Numbered from the stretch's first letter, positions 31,801-40,302 are shown. The stretch is DNA of 44,183 nucleotides from Shewanella sairae (GCF_023283535.1 NZ_JAKILT010000047.1:1-44183); one strand, 5' to 3'. Translations and numbers: made by a program. The notes: generated from the letters alone by a model not told the origin.

Positions 31801-34785
31801 GAACCACAAATAACAATTGCAGCACAACAGACTGCAAACATTGGCGTCACCGCTCAGGCACCCAAACGTGAATTAGGTACCCCACCAATGACAACAAATA
31901 CCATTGCTAATACAGCAAATAATTTAGACAAGACTCTTGATACTGCTACTGGCGATCTCGCTAGTTTCCAACACAATCAACAGCTCACTCAGCAAGCTCA
32001 TTTAGCCTTTTTAGAAAGCCGCAATGCCGGTATGAAGGTCGCTGACGCTCTGTTAAAGCAGCAGCTAGCCCAAGTAACAGGGCAAACTATCGATAATCAG
32101 ACCGTCGATATTCAAGCCATCGATGCTCAAGCTGTAACACTTGCTGCAACTCATACTCCAACGCAAGCTGCACCAGTGCAAAGCAGTGTTGTAGAGTTAA
32201 AGCCTGATCACGCTAACGTGCCGCTTTACACGCCACCAGTACCAGCGTTAAAGCCGTGTATCTGGAACTATGCCGATTTAGTTGAGTACGCTGAGGGCGA
32301 TATCGCTAAAGTATTTGGCAGTGACTATGCCATTATCGACAGCTACTCACGCCGCGTACGCCTGCCGACCACCGACTATCTGTTGGTATCGCGCGTGACT
32401 AAGCTTGATGCAACCATGAATCAGTTTAAGCCATGCTCAATGACGACTGAATACGACATCCCTGTTGATGCGCCGTATCTTGTAGATGGGCAAATTCCTT
32501 GGGCAGTAGCAGTTGAGTCTGGTCAGTGTGATTTAATGCTTATCAGCTACTTAGGCATCGACTTTGAGAACAAAGGCGATCGCGTTTATCGACTACTTGA
32601 TTGTACCCTCACCTTCTTAGGCGACTTACCACGTGGCGGCGACACACTGCGCTATGACATTAAGATCAACAACTATGCCCGCAATGGCGACACCTTGTTG
32701 TTCTTCTTCTCGTATGAATGTTTTGTTGGCGACAAGATGATCCTCAAGATGGATGGCGGTTGTGCCGGCTTCTTCACTGATGAAGAACTTGCCGACGGTA
32801 AAGGCGTAATTCGCACTGAAGAAGAGATTAAAGCTCGCAGCTTAGTGCAAAAGCAGCGCTTTAACCCACTACTTGATTGCCCTAAAACTCAGTTTAGCTA
32901 TGGCGATATTCATAAGCTATTAACGGCCGACATTGCGGGATGTTTTGGCCCAAGCCACAGTGGCGCTCACCAGCCGTCACTATGTTTTGCATCTGAAAAA
33001 TTCTTAATGATTGAACAAGTCAGCAAGGTTGATCGCACTGGCGGTACTTGGGGTCTAGGTTTAATCGAAGGTCATAAGCAGCTTGAAGCAGACCACTGGT
33101 ATTTCCCTTGTCACTTTAAGGGCGACCAAGTGATGGCTGGCTCTTTGATGGCAGAAGGTTGTGGTCAGTTGCTGCAGTTCTATATGCTCCACCTAGGCAT
33201 GCACACCCAAACTCAAAATGGCCGTTTCCAACCACTTGAGAACGCCTCACAGCAAGTACGCTGTCGCGGCCAAGTGCTACCACAATCTGGCATGCTAACT
33301 TACCGTATGGAAGTGACTGAAATCGGTTTCAGCCCGCGCCCATATGCTAAAGCTAACATTGATATTTTGCTCAACGGCAAAGCTGTGGTGGATTTCCAAA
33401 ACCTAGGGGTGATGATTAAAGAGGAAGATGAGTGTACTCGTTATCCACTTTTGACCGAATCAACAACGGCTAGCTCTACACAAGTAAACGCTCAAGCAAG
33501 TGCGAAAAAGGTATATAAGCCAGCATCAGTAAACGCACCATTAATGGCGCAAATACCCGATCTGACCAAAGAGCCAAACAAGGGCGTTATTCCGATTTCC
33601 CACGTTGAAGCGCCAATTACGCCAGACTACCCGAACCGAGTACCTGACACAGTACCGTTTACGCCGTATCACATGTTTGAGTTTGCCACGGGTAATATCG
33701 AAAACTGTTTCGGCCCAGAGTTCGCTATCTATCGCGGCATGATCCCGCCACGTACCCCGTGTGGTGACTTACAGGTGACCACTCGTGTTATCGAAGTCAA
33801 CGGTAAGCGCGGCGACTTTAAAAAGCCATCATCGTGTATCGCTGAATATGAAGTACCTACTGATGCATGGTATTTCGATAAAAACAGCCATGGCGCGGTG
33901 ATGCCGTACTCGATTCTAATGGAGATCTCACTACAGCCTAACGGCTTTATCTCAGGTTACATGGGTACAACCCTTGGCTTCCCAGGCCTTGAGCTGTTCT
34001 TCCGTAACTTAGACGGTAGTGGTGAGCTGCTACGTGATGTTGATCTGCGCGGTAAAACTATCCGTAACGACTCACGTTTATTATCAACCGTTATGGCGGG
34101 TACTAACATCATCCAAAGCTTTAGCTTCGAGCTAAGCACTGACGGCGAGCCTTTCTATCGCGGTACTGCGGTATTTGGTTACTTTAAAGGTGACGCGCTT
34201 AAAGATCAGCTAGGTCTAGATAACGGTAAAGTCACTCAACCATGGCATGTAGCTAATGGCGTAGCGGCAACCACTAAAGTGAACTTGCTTGATAAGAGCG
34301 GTCGTCACTTTAACGCGCCAGCTAATCAGCCGTATTACCGCCTAGCCGGTGGTCAGCTGAACTTTATCGACAGCGTTGAAATTGTTGATAATGGCGGCAC
34401 AGAAGGTCTAGGTTACTTATACGCTGAGCGCACCATTGACCCAAGTGATTGGTTCTTCCAATTCCACTTCCACCAAGATCCAGTTATGCCAGGTTCACTT
34501 GGTGTTGAAGCGATTATTGAAACCATGCAAGCTTACGCTATCAGTAAAGACTTGGGCGCAGGATTCAAAAATCCTAAATTTGGTCAGATTTTATCGAACA
34601 TTAAGTGGAAGTACCGCGGTCAAATTAATCCGCTGAACAAGCAGATGTCGATGGATGTGAGCATTACTTCAGTTAAAGATGAAGCTGGTAAGAAAGTCAT
34701 CACAGGTAATGCCAGCCTAAGTAAAGATGGTCTGCGCATATATGAAGTATTTGATATAGCCATCTGCATCGAAGAGGCTTTATAA
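28876..34785 (+). CDS. pfaC: PUFA synthase subunit PfaC (KS-CLF-DH-DH)
   Basis: A 1969-residue subunit. A ketosynthase (about 25-480; Cys226 in DAACASS, ECHATGT, NLGHLLTAAG) is followed by a chain-length-factor domain (about 500-890) in which the nucleophile position reads SAAEQSVSR, lacking cysteine. An Ala/Thr/Gln-rich linker (about 960-1110) leads to two FabA-like dehydratase/isomerase regions, each with a pseudo-hotdog and an active hotdog. The first has WYFPCHFKGDQVMAGSL (His1413) and the second WFFQFHFHQDPVMPGSL (His1864). These remove water and place the cis double bonds. GAGAGAGGAAG precedes the ATG, which overlaps the pfaB stop by one base. Layout and length match known EPA-type PfaC. 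Confidence 0.96.
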   Translation: MSLPDNTSTHTSSKQASHPSKQSKIAIVGLATLYPDAKSPQEFWQNLLDKRDSRSTLTDEKLGANSSDYQGVQGQSDRFYCNKGGYIENFQFNPAGYKLSEQSLTGLDDSFLWALDTSRNALTDAGIDINGADLSRTGVVMGALSFPTTRSNDLFLPIYHRAVEKALQDKLGAKAFKLNPTNAHTARAINESSLNAANGAIAHNSSKVVADALGLGGAQLSLDAACASSVYSLKLACDYLSTGKADIMLAGAVSGADPFFINMGFSIFHAYPDHGISVPFDASSKGLFAGEGAGVLVLKRLEDAERDNDKIYAVVSGVGLSNDGKGQFVLSPNPKGQVKAFERAYAASDIEPKDIEVIECHATGTPLGDKIELTSMETFFEDKLQGTDAPLIGSAKSNLGHLLTAAGMPGIMKMIFAMKEGYLPPSINISDAIASPKKLFGKPTLPSMVQGWPDKPSNNHFGVRSRHAGVSVFGFGGCNAHLLLESYNGKGTVKTKPTQATRQAEPLKVVGLASHFGPLSSINALNNAVTKNGNGFIELPKKRWKGLEKHNELLAEFGLASAPKGAYVDNFELDFLRFKLPPNEDDRLISQQLMLMRVTDEAIRDAKLEPGQKVAVLVAMETELELHQFRGRVNLHTQLAQSLAAIGVSLSTDEYQALEAIAMDSVLDAAKLNQYTSFIGNIMASRVASLWDFNGPAFTISAAEQSVSRCIDVAQNLIMEDNLDAVVIAAVDLSGSFEQIILKNAIAPVAIEPNLEANKWNVGEGAGAVVLVKDEATSGCSYGQIDALGFAKTAETALATDKLLSQTATDFNTVKVIETMAAPASQIQLAPMAGTQVTHTAAEQRIGHCFAAAGMASLLHGLLNLNAVAQTNKANCALINNISENQLSQLLISQTASEQQALTARLSSELKSDAKHQLVKQVTLGGRDIYQHIVDTPLASLDAITQKMAQATASTVVNQVKPIKAAGSFKTAESVEPQITIAAQQTANIGVTAQAPKRELGTPPMTTNTIANTANNLDKTLDTATGDLASFQHNQQLTQQAHLAFLESRNAGMKVADALLKQQLAQVTGQTIDNQTVDIQAIDAQAVTLAATHTPTQAAPVQSSVVELKPDHANVPLYTPPVPALKPCIWNYADLVEYAEGDIAKVFGSDYAIIDSYSRRVRLPTTDYLLVSRVTKLDATMNQFKPCSMTTEYDIPVDAPYLVDGQIPWAVAVESGQCDLMLISYLGIDFENKGDRVYRLLDCTLTFLGDLPRGGDTLRYDIKINNYARNGDTLLFFFSYECFVGDKMILKMDGGCAGFFTDEELADGKGVIRTEEEIKARSLVQKQRFNPLLDCPKTQFSYGDIHKLLTADIAGCFGPSHSGAHQPSLCFASEKFLMIEQVSKVDRTGGTWGLGLIEGHKQLEADHWYFPCHFKGDQVMAGSLMAEGCGQLLQFYMLHLGMHTQTQNGRFQPLENASQQVRCRGQVLPQSGMLTYRMEVTEIGFSPRPYAKANIDILLNGKAVVDFQNLGVMIKEEDECTRYPLLTESTTASSTQVNAQASAKKVYKPASVNAPLMAQIPDLTKEPNKGVIPISHVEAPITPDYPNRVPDTVPFTPYHMFEFATGNIENCFGPEFAIYRGMIPPRTPCGDLQVTTRVIEVNGKRGDFKKPSSCIAEYEVPTDAWYFDKNSHGAVMPYSILMEISLQPNGFISGYMGTTLGFPGLELFFRNLDGSGELLRDVDLRGKTIRNDSRLLSTVMAGTNIIQSFSFELSTDGEPFYRGTAVFGYFKGDALKDQLGLDNGKVTQPWHVANGVAATTKVNLLDKSGRHFNAPANQPYYRLAGGQLNFIDSVEIVDNGGTEGLGYLYAERTIDPSDWFFQFHFHQDPVMPGSLGVEAIIETMQAYAISKDLGAGFKNPKFGQILSNIKWKYRGQINPLNKQMSMDVSITSVKDEAGKKVITGNASLSKDGLRIYEVFDIAICIEEAL

Positions 34786-34806
34786 ACCGGAGTGAGTGAC
34801 TGGCTA

Positions 34807-34882
34807 TTTTACTCAATTTCTGTGTCAAAAGTGCTCACCTATATTCATAGGCTGCGCGCTTTTTTCTGGAAATTGAGCAAAA
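34807..34882 (+). terminator. Nested hairpin with T6 tract between pfaC and pfaD (possible attenuator)
   Basis: An inner hairpin (AAAAGTGC 34827-34834 with GCGCTTTT 34856-34863, plus CCTAT/ATAGG at 34838-34851) ends in six T (34860-34865), like an intrinsic terminator. An outer stem encloses it: TTTTACTCAATTTC (34807-34820) against GAAATTGAGCAAAA (34869-34882), one mismatch. It sits 21 nt after the pfaC stop. It could end or attenuate the pfaR-A-B-C transcript before pfaD. Confidence 0.65.
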
Positions 34883-34982
34883 GTATCTGCGTCCTAACTC
34901 GATTTATAACAATGGTTTTATAGAAAAGAACAACAGCTAAGAGCCGCAAGCTCGATATAAATAATTAAGGGTCTTACAAATA

Positions 34983-36611
34983 ATGAATCCTACAGCAACT
35001 AACGAAATGCTTTCTCCGTGGCCATGGGCTGTGACAGAGTCGAATATCAGTTTCGACGTGCAAGTGATGGAGCAACAACTTAAAGATTTTAGCCGTGCCT
35101 GCTACGTGGTAAACCACACAGAGCAAGGCTTTGGTATTGCGCAAACTGCCGATATCGTGACCGAACAAGCGGCTAACAGCACAGATTTACCAGTGAGTGC
35201 GTTTACTCCTGCATTAGGTACAGAAAGCCTAGGCGACAGTAACTTCCGCCGCGTTCACGGTGTGAAATACGCTTACTATGCTGGCGCAATGGCGAACGGC
35301 ATTTCATCAGAAGAGCTAGTTATCGCATTAGGCCAAGCAGGCATTTTGTGTTCATTTGGCGCAGCAGGTCTTATTCCAAGTCGCGTTGAAGCGGCGATTA
35401 ATCGTATTCAAGCGGCGTTACCCAATGGTCCGTACATGTTCAACCTTATCCATAGCCCAAGCGAGCCGGCACTAGAGCGTGGCAGCGTTGAGCTATTTTT
35501 AAAACATAAGGTGCGCACCGTTGAAGCCTCAGCTTTCTTAGGCCTAACGCCGCAAATCGTTTATTACCGCGCAGCAGGCTTAAGCCGCGATGCACAGGGT
35601 AAAATCGTCGTTGCCAACAAAGTTATCGCTAAAGTCAGCCGCACCGAAGTGGCTGAAAAGTTCATGATGCCAGCGCCTGCTAAAATGCTACAAAAACTAG
35701 TAGATGATGGTTCTATAACCGCAGAGCAGATGGAGCTGGCGCAACTTGTGCCAATGGCGGACGACATCACCGCAGAAGCCGACTCGGGTGGACACACGGA
35801 TAACCGCCCGCTAGTGACACTACTACCAACGATTTTAGCGCTGAAAGAAGAAATTCAAGCCAAGTACCAGTACGACACTCCAATTCGTGTCGGTTGTGGC
35901 GGCGGCGTTGGTACACCTGATGCAGCGCTGGCAACATTTAACATGGGCGCGGCCTATATTGTTACCGGCTCTATCAACCAAGCTTGTGTTGAAGCCGGTG
36001 CAAGTGACCACACCCGTAAGCTACTTGCTACAACTGAGATGGCCGATGTGACTATGGCGCCAGCAGCAGATATGTTCGAAATGGGCGTAAAACTGCAAGT
36101 GGTTAAGCGTGGCACCCTATTCCCAATGCGCGCTAACAAATTGTATGAGATCTACACCCGTTACGACTCAATTGAAGCCATTCCATTAGACGAGCGTGAA
36201 AAGCTTGAGAAACAAGTATTTCGCTCAAGCCTAGATGAGATTTGGACAGGCACTGTGGCGCACTTTAATGAGCGTGACCCTAAGCAAATTGAACGTGCAG
36301 AGGGCAACCCTAAGCGTAAAATGGCACTGATTTTCCGTTGGTACCTAGGGCTTTCAAGCCGCTGGTCAAATTCTGGCGAAGTGGGTCGTGAAATGGATTA
36401 TCAAATCTGGGCAGGTCCAGCACTTGGCGCCTTTAACCAATGGGCAAAAGGCAGTTACTTAGATAACTATCAAGACCGCAATGCTGTCGATTTAGCTAAG
36501 CACTTAATGTACGGTGCTGCGTACCTAAGCCGTATTAACTCGCTCACAGCTCAGGGCGTTAAAGTACCAGCACAGTTACTGCGCTGGAAGCCAACTCAAA
36601 GAATGGCTTAA
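34983..36611 (+). CDS. pfaD: PUFA synthase enoyl reductase PfaD
   Basis: A 542-residue flavoprotein of the 2-nitropropane-dioxygenase/FabK-like TIM-barrel type that serves as the enoyl reductase of PUFA synthases. Typical blocks are the N-terminal SPWPWAVTESNISFDVQVME, GGVGTPDAALATFNMGAAYI with the FMN phosphate-binding GCGGGVG (about residues 301-307), and VTGSINQACVEAGASD. Conserved C-terminal segments include RWYLGLSSRWSNSGEVGRE and WAGPALGAFNQWAKGSYL, then R.....(V)DL(A). AAGGG lies about 12 nt before the ATG. Unlike the 1-nt overlaps of pfaR-A-B-C, a 197-nt gap with a nested hairpin precedes it, so its dosage may be set separately. A terminator follows. Confidence 0.96.
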   Translation: MNPTATNEMLSPWPWAVTESNISFDVQVMEQQLKDFSRACYVVNHTEQGFGIAQTADIVTEQAANSTDLPVSAFTPALGTESLGDSNFRRVHGVKYAYYAGAMANGISSEELVIALGQAGILCSFGAAGLIPSRVEAAINRIQAALPNGPYMFNLIHSPSEPALERGSVELFLKHKVRTVEASAFLGLTPQIVYYRAAGLSRDAQGKIVVANKVIAKVSRTEVAEKFMMPAPAKMLQKLVDDGSITAEQMELAQLVPMADDITAEADSGGHTDNRPLVTLLPTILALKEEIQAKYQYDTPIRVGCGGGVGTPDAALATFNMGAAYIVTGSINQACVEAGASDHTRKLLATTEMADVTMAPAADMFEMGVKLQVVKRGTLFPMRANKLYEIYTRYDSIEAIPLDEREKLEKQVFRSSLDEIWTGTVAHFNERDPKQIERAEGNPKRKMALIFRWYLGLSSRWSNSGEVGREMDYQIWAGPALGAFNQWAKGSYLDNYQDRNAVDLAKHLMYGAAYLSRINSLTAQGVKVPAQLLRWKPTQRMA

Positions 36612-36662
36612 AGTCAGCCTTGAGCGGCTCGTAGGGAGCAGAGAGTAGAAAGTCAGCCTTGA
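36610..36662 (+). repeat. Short direct repeat after pfaD
   Basis: AAAGTCAGCCTTGA occurs at 36610-36623 and again at 36649-36662, 39 bp apart. The first copy starts at the last base of the pfaD stop codon. It may be slippage or the trace of an excised insertion; no function is evident. Confidence 0.6.
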
Positions 36663-36691
36663 ACTGCTTTTATAAAAAGGCAAATCTATCT

Positions 36692-36722
36692 AAAAGCCAC
36701 TAATGTTATTAGTGGCTTTTTG
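36692..36722. terminator. Rho-independent terminator after pfaD
   Basis: AAAAGCCACTAAT (36692-36704) and ATTAGTGGCTTTT (36708-36720) form a perfect 13-bp stem with a GTT loop and T-rich tail. It closes the pfa locus. Confidence 0.92.
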
Positions 36723-37031
36723 TTTTCCAGCACATATAGAAAGTACCCGAACAGCAACTTCAATAAAGATCTAGGCTAAAAGCAGCTTAATCACATTTAA
36801 GCGAAGACCACTTGAACAGCTACCAGCCTTGCAAGTGTGTTTTTATATTGCCGAAAGGTAATTAACACTGCCTACAAACTTATTGGAAATACAACTCATT
36901 TGTATTAACTAAAAATGAGCAAGTTCCTCAGTAAAACAATAAGGTATCTGCTTTATCTAGGTCTAAAAATTGGCTAGAGATTAGTTAATGAGCTTTACTC
37001 ATAATATGGGTCTGTTTTACCGAGGTTTCTC
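36723..37031. other. Intergenic region before the CHASE4-GGDEF gene
   Basis: About 310 nt of AT-rich sequence with no ORF or RNA recognised. It presumably holds the promoter of the diguanylate cyclase gene. No clear -35/-10 pair was found. Confidence 0.4.
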
Positions 37032-38714
37032 ATTATCGTAAAAATACACTCTCGAACCTTTAATCAATTACAACTTAGGCTCTCTGCTGCCATTTTTATC
37101 TTATTTGCTAGCGCAGTATTCGCCTTTCGGTTTTGGGTGCAACTGCCATTAATAGAGAACTCATTAGTTAAGTTATCAGAGCAAGAACTCACCTCATTAA
37201 GTTACGCATTTCAGCAAATGAGAAAGCCGCTGCAAACCATTAATTACGACTATGCAGTATGGGACAGAACCTACAGCTATATGAAGTCAAACTCCGCCAG
37301 CGCCAAAAAGTACTATGAAAAACACGAGTACTCTGACGATACATTCAAAAGTTTAAAAGTCGATGGTGTGTTTATCTTTGATACTCAAAATCTGCCTGTG
37401 TTTAGCAAAGGTTTTAATCATAGAAATGATATACCGCTTACCTTTGAGTTAATGGATTTTAAACGCCATCCGCAAAACATTGCTCTGTCTCCACAAACCA
37501 AGCAAGCTTTCCCACCGATTAGTAGCCCTTTAGACTCGCCCAATGATGTGCCTTCGATTCACGGCGTTATTGCCACTCGATATGGTCCGGCAATTTATAG
37601 CTCAACCAGTATTTTAAAATCTGATCGAAGCGGCGCCCAACTTGGTTATCTAGTCTTTATTAGGCTAATTGATGAGGGCTTTATAACTGAGTTATCACAA
37701 TACACCGCAGCTGGTGTTGAAATGGCAATGGCTGATGCAACCGATGCTAACCTAACCCGCTTAGGCGCAAATACTAAGCTCAATAAACTGACCGCCACAT
37801 CAGAGCGACTAATCACCAATGTAGATGGAAAACCTTTGTTAAAGTTGGTGCTTTACCATACCAATAACCAGCCACCGCCAATGCTAGATTACAGTGTATT
37901 TATTCTATTGGCCGAAATGTCATTGCTGCTTATTCTTGCTTACTTCTTATATTCCTATTTATTAATCAATCCAGTGAGAAAACTCGCAGCGGATATTAAA
38001 GAAATGGATAAAAGCCGTGATATTAAAAAGCTAAAGTATCACTACCCTATTACTGAACTTGTCAAAGTCGCTACCCATTTCAACGCCCTTATGGGCACGA
38101 TTAAAGAGCAAACGAAACAACTGAATGAGCAGGTCTTTATTGATAAATTGACCAATATTCCAAATAGACGAGGCTTTGAGCAACGACTCGAAACCTATTG
38201 CCAACTGCTTGCTCGTCAACAAATCGGCTTCACTTTAATCATTGCTGACGTTGACCATTTTAAAGAATACAACGATACCCTTGGCCACTTCGCAGGAGAT
38301 GAAGCATTAATCAAAGTAGCACAAACCCTATCGCAGCAGTTTTACCGCGCAGAAGATATTTGTGCCCGTTTTGGTGGTGAAGAGTTTATTATGTTATTTC
38401 GAGACATCCCTGATGAGCCATTGCAGAGAAAACTCGATGCTATGCTGCACTCTTTTACTGAACTTGCACTGCCGCACCCAAGCTCTGCAACTGCCGACGT
38501 TGTTACCGTTAGCCTAGGGGTTTGCAAAGTCATTGCGGTAGAAGATTTTCAGTTTCGAAGTGATGCCAATATTATTGGCCGTCAAGCAGCTTTGTTAGCT
38601 GATAAAGCCTTATACAAAGCAAAATCGATGGGACGTAACCAATATACCAAGGTAGAAGTATCTGTTACTCAAATAGAGAACCTTGAACAAGATACCCCAA
38701 CCAACTTACCTTAG
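37032..38714 (+). CDS. CHASE4-domain diguanylate cyclase (GGDEF), probable non-AUG start
   Basis: A membrane-bound enzyme that should make cyclic di-GMP. Numbering from 37032: TM1 about 20-38 (SAAIFILFASAVFAF), a periplasmic CHASE4 sensor with NYDYAVWDRTYSYM, TM2 about 287-312 (YSVFILLAEMSLLLILAYFL), a short HAMP-like linker, then the cyclase with NIPNRRGFEQ, GGEEF at 448-452 and an inhibitory RxxD site (RAED, 439-442) five residues before it. The first GTG in frame (37137) would cut away TM1. The frame is open from 37005, and no ATG/GTG/TTG occurs before 37137. CGAGG (37021-37025) precedes ATT 37032 by 6 nt, so I start there. A frameshift or sequence error is the alternative. No EAL domain is present. 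Confidence 0.88.
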   Translation: MIVKIHSRTFNQLQLRLSAAIFILFASAVFAFRFWVQLPLIENSLVKLSEQELTSLSYAFQQMRKPLQTINYDYAVWDRTYSYMKSNSASAKKYYEKHEYSDDTFKSLKVDGVFIFDTQNLPVFSKGFNHRNDIPLTFELMDFKRHPQNIALSPQTKQAFPPISSPLDSPNDVPSIHGVIATRYGPAIYSSTSILKSDRSGAQLGYLVFIRLIDEGFITELSQYTAAGVEMAMADATDANLTRLGANTKLNKLTATSERLITNVDGKPLLKLVLYHTNNQPPPMLDYSVFILLAEMSLLLILAYFLYSYLLINPVRKLAADIKEMDKSRDIKKLKYHYPITELVKVATHFNALMGTIKEQTKQLNEQVFIDKLTNIPNRRGFEQRLETYCQLLARQQIGFTLIIADVDHFKEYNDTLGHFAGDEALIKVAQTLSQQFYRAEDICARFGGEEFIMLFRDIPDEPLQRKLDAMLHSFTELALPHPSSATADVVTVSLGVCKVIAVEDFQFRSDANIIGRQAALLADKALYKAKSMGRNQYTKVEVSVTQIENLEQDTPTNLP

Positions 38715-38808
38715 CTTACAGCTGATTTACCTCTTTCATTAGTTCAATCCTCTACAGTAATACCGACAAAGTTATGTCAAAATAACTGCGCATCACTTGA
38801 GGAGTATT

Positions 38809-39060
38809 ATGGCTAAGCCTAACAAAAAAGGTCCAACACAAACGGTTGAGATCTTCTGCGCAAAATGCAAAACCCAACTGTTTAAATATCGAAAAGGCGG
38901 CAAAGGGGTACTGGTAAAGTGCTTTAAAGAACGTATTGTCGAAGATTACACGCAAACACCCTGCCAATGCCCAAGCTGCGCGCAAATTTTTGCACGTGAT
39001 ACGCTTATTCGCGGTGCGCCTGCGTTCAAGATGGTTGGTGGTAAAGTAACAATGAAGTAG
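38809..39060 (+). CDS. Small zinc-ribbon protein, function unknown
   Basis: An 83-residue basic protein with two cysteine pairs, CAKC (about residues 17-20) and CPSC (about 55-58), the second preceded by PCQ, that should bind one zinc ion in a rubredoxin-like ribbon. The rest is rich in Lys/Gly (KYRKGGKGVLVKCF). I recognise it as a conserved Zn-ribbon hypothetical of marine gammaproteobacteria but cannot name a function. ATG 38809 is preceded by GAGGAG at good spacing. An in-frame TTG at 38797 would place the ribosome-binding site inside the gene, so it is rejected. It lies about 95 nt after the diguanylate cyclase gene on the same strand. Confidence 0.8.
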   Translation: MAKPNKKGPTQTVEIFCAKCKTQLFKYRKGGKGVLVKCFKERIVEDYTQTPCQCPSCAQIFARDTLIRGAPAFKMVGGKVTMK

Positions 39061-39828
39061 TCGCCTTGCAATGAAGGCTGATTACATTTTTTTGGATCGT
39101 TGCTACAGGAGTGCTCATTCTAAATTGTCACTTTAGAGTGGTTAATCGCCTACCGCCGGTGCTGGACAGGATATCCGAATGTCGTGATCACATGGTCAAT
39201 GATGTTCCCTACATAATAATGACATTCCCCATATCCCTATGGGTCAGATGTGAAGGAACGACCTTAGGTGCAAACACTGCTAAAGCACGCCTCAAGTACG
39301 TATATGTAGGCTCAACGAAAACAAACAACATCCCTATTTAAACGCCTGTTCGGCATCAATGCCTCTCGTTCGAGAGCTTGATAACTTCGTTATCTCTCAC
39401 CATGTCATGAACGGTCACGGCCGTATCTACACTTGATAATAGGAGTAACCATTAGGTTGTAGAGTTTGGTTTCTAACTCGAAAATGCCCCAAAATCAGTC
39501 ATACAAACTATATGATAAGCGGGCTAAATAATATTTCTCCATAGTTAAACTAATGTGCAGTTGGGCATTCTTCTAGTAAATCGTTCTTACCTACCTCCTT
39601 TTAAATATCGCCACAATAACGACAAGCACGTAAGTCACCTTTCCAAATATGGAATAACCATTTTCGAAATGCCGGTCTAATCAAGCTCTCCTTTCTTGGT
39701 TAAAGTAGCCTCACTTACTTGAGAGCGACATGGCAAACATCTTTATTGCCAGTCGGGATTAAGTTTATTAAACACTCATTTTTATAACCTAGCCTTTAGC
39801 TAATGAAAATATTTATTAGGAAAAAAAC
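39061..39828. other. 768-bp intergenic region with hairpins, no convincing gene
   Basis: No protein-like ORF. A 76-codon frame at 39111-39341 has a GTG start and low-complexity translation. Hairpins lie at 39228-39243 (CCCATA/TATGGG), 39363-39376 (CTCTCG/CGAGAG) and 39380-39394 (GATAAC/GTTATC). A palindrome shared with the downstream oxidoreductase promoter is at 39641-39654. The left half may be a structured RNA or a repeat-derived remnant; the right half is promoter DNA for the NTF2/DoxX cluster. Confidence 0.5.
39641..39654. promoter_or_regulatory. Candidate LysR operator upstream of the NTF2/DoxX cluster
   Basis: TTCCAAATATGGAA, an imperfect palindrome fitting the T-N11-A LysR rule, is identical to the site at 42329-42342. 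In both places CTAATCA begins exactly 22 nt after it. It lies 175 nt before the first NTF2-like gene. Confidence 0.65.
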
Positions 39829-40209
39829 ATGAACACTGAAATTGAACAACTTATCAATCGTTACGCACAAGTATTAAATAATGCCGACACGAGTATTTTG
39901 AGCGAGGTTTTCACTACTGACGCTGTCTTTATTGGCCAGCCCTTTCCTACAGCGACAGGTATTGAAGCGATAGAGGCTACCTATAAAGCCTTTCTTTCAC
40001 AACTCAATTTTAAAGTGCAGTTTGAAGTGACGGAAGTAGAACTAGGGGAAAGCATTGGTTACTTACAAACTCGCTCTTATGGTTCGATTGTGCCCAAAGG
40101 GCAGCAAGCTGATGGTGAAGAAGGCAATCGTGAGATGTTCATTGTAAAAAAAATAGACGGTAACTGGAAACTACATCGTTATATTTTTAACGCCGAAATC
40201 AACGCATAA
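39829..40209 (+). CDS. NTF2-like (SnoaL/DUF4440-type) protein, cytoplasmic
   Basis: A 126-residue protein with the cone-shaped NTF2-like fold: an N-terminal helix pair (IEQLINRYAQVLNNADTSIL), then F(T)TDAVFIGQPFPTATG, and C-terminal strands EGNREMFIVKKIDGNWKLHR ending YIFNAE. Such proteins are small binding proteins or enzymes (isomerases, hydrolases) of varied function; no catalytic set can be assigned. It lacks a signal peptide. It is clearly paralogous to the protein at 40764-41246, sharing GQ(P/G)FPTA, IVPKG, EGNRE and YIFNAE. TTAGGA precedes the ATG. It heads a cluster with DoxX and the exported paralogue, under a candidate LysR site. Confidence 0.85.
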   Translation: MNTEIEQLINRYAQVLNNADTSILSEVFTTDAVFIGQPFPTATGIEAIEATYKAFLSQLNFKVQFEVTEVELGESIGYLQTRSYGSIVPKGQQADGEEGNREMFIVKKIDGNWKLHRYIFNAEINA

Positions 40210-40302
40210 ACAGCTTACCGCTGTAAACAATCTATAGAGAGCATCTTGGCTAGGTGCGTAAAGCAAAGCCTTAGCCTAGATGTTCACAAATCGGAAAATA
40301 AC

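Noticed and set aside
37137..38714. GTG 37137 as the start of the diguanylate cyclase
   Set aside because: It would remove the first transmembrane helix encoded in the same open frame just upstream and lacks a ribosome-binding site.
39111..39341. 76-codon ORF on the plus strand
   Set aside because: GTG start lying inside its own possible ribosome-binding site, no domain or family resemblance, and overlap with hairpins; more likely chance.
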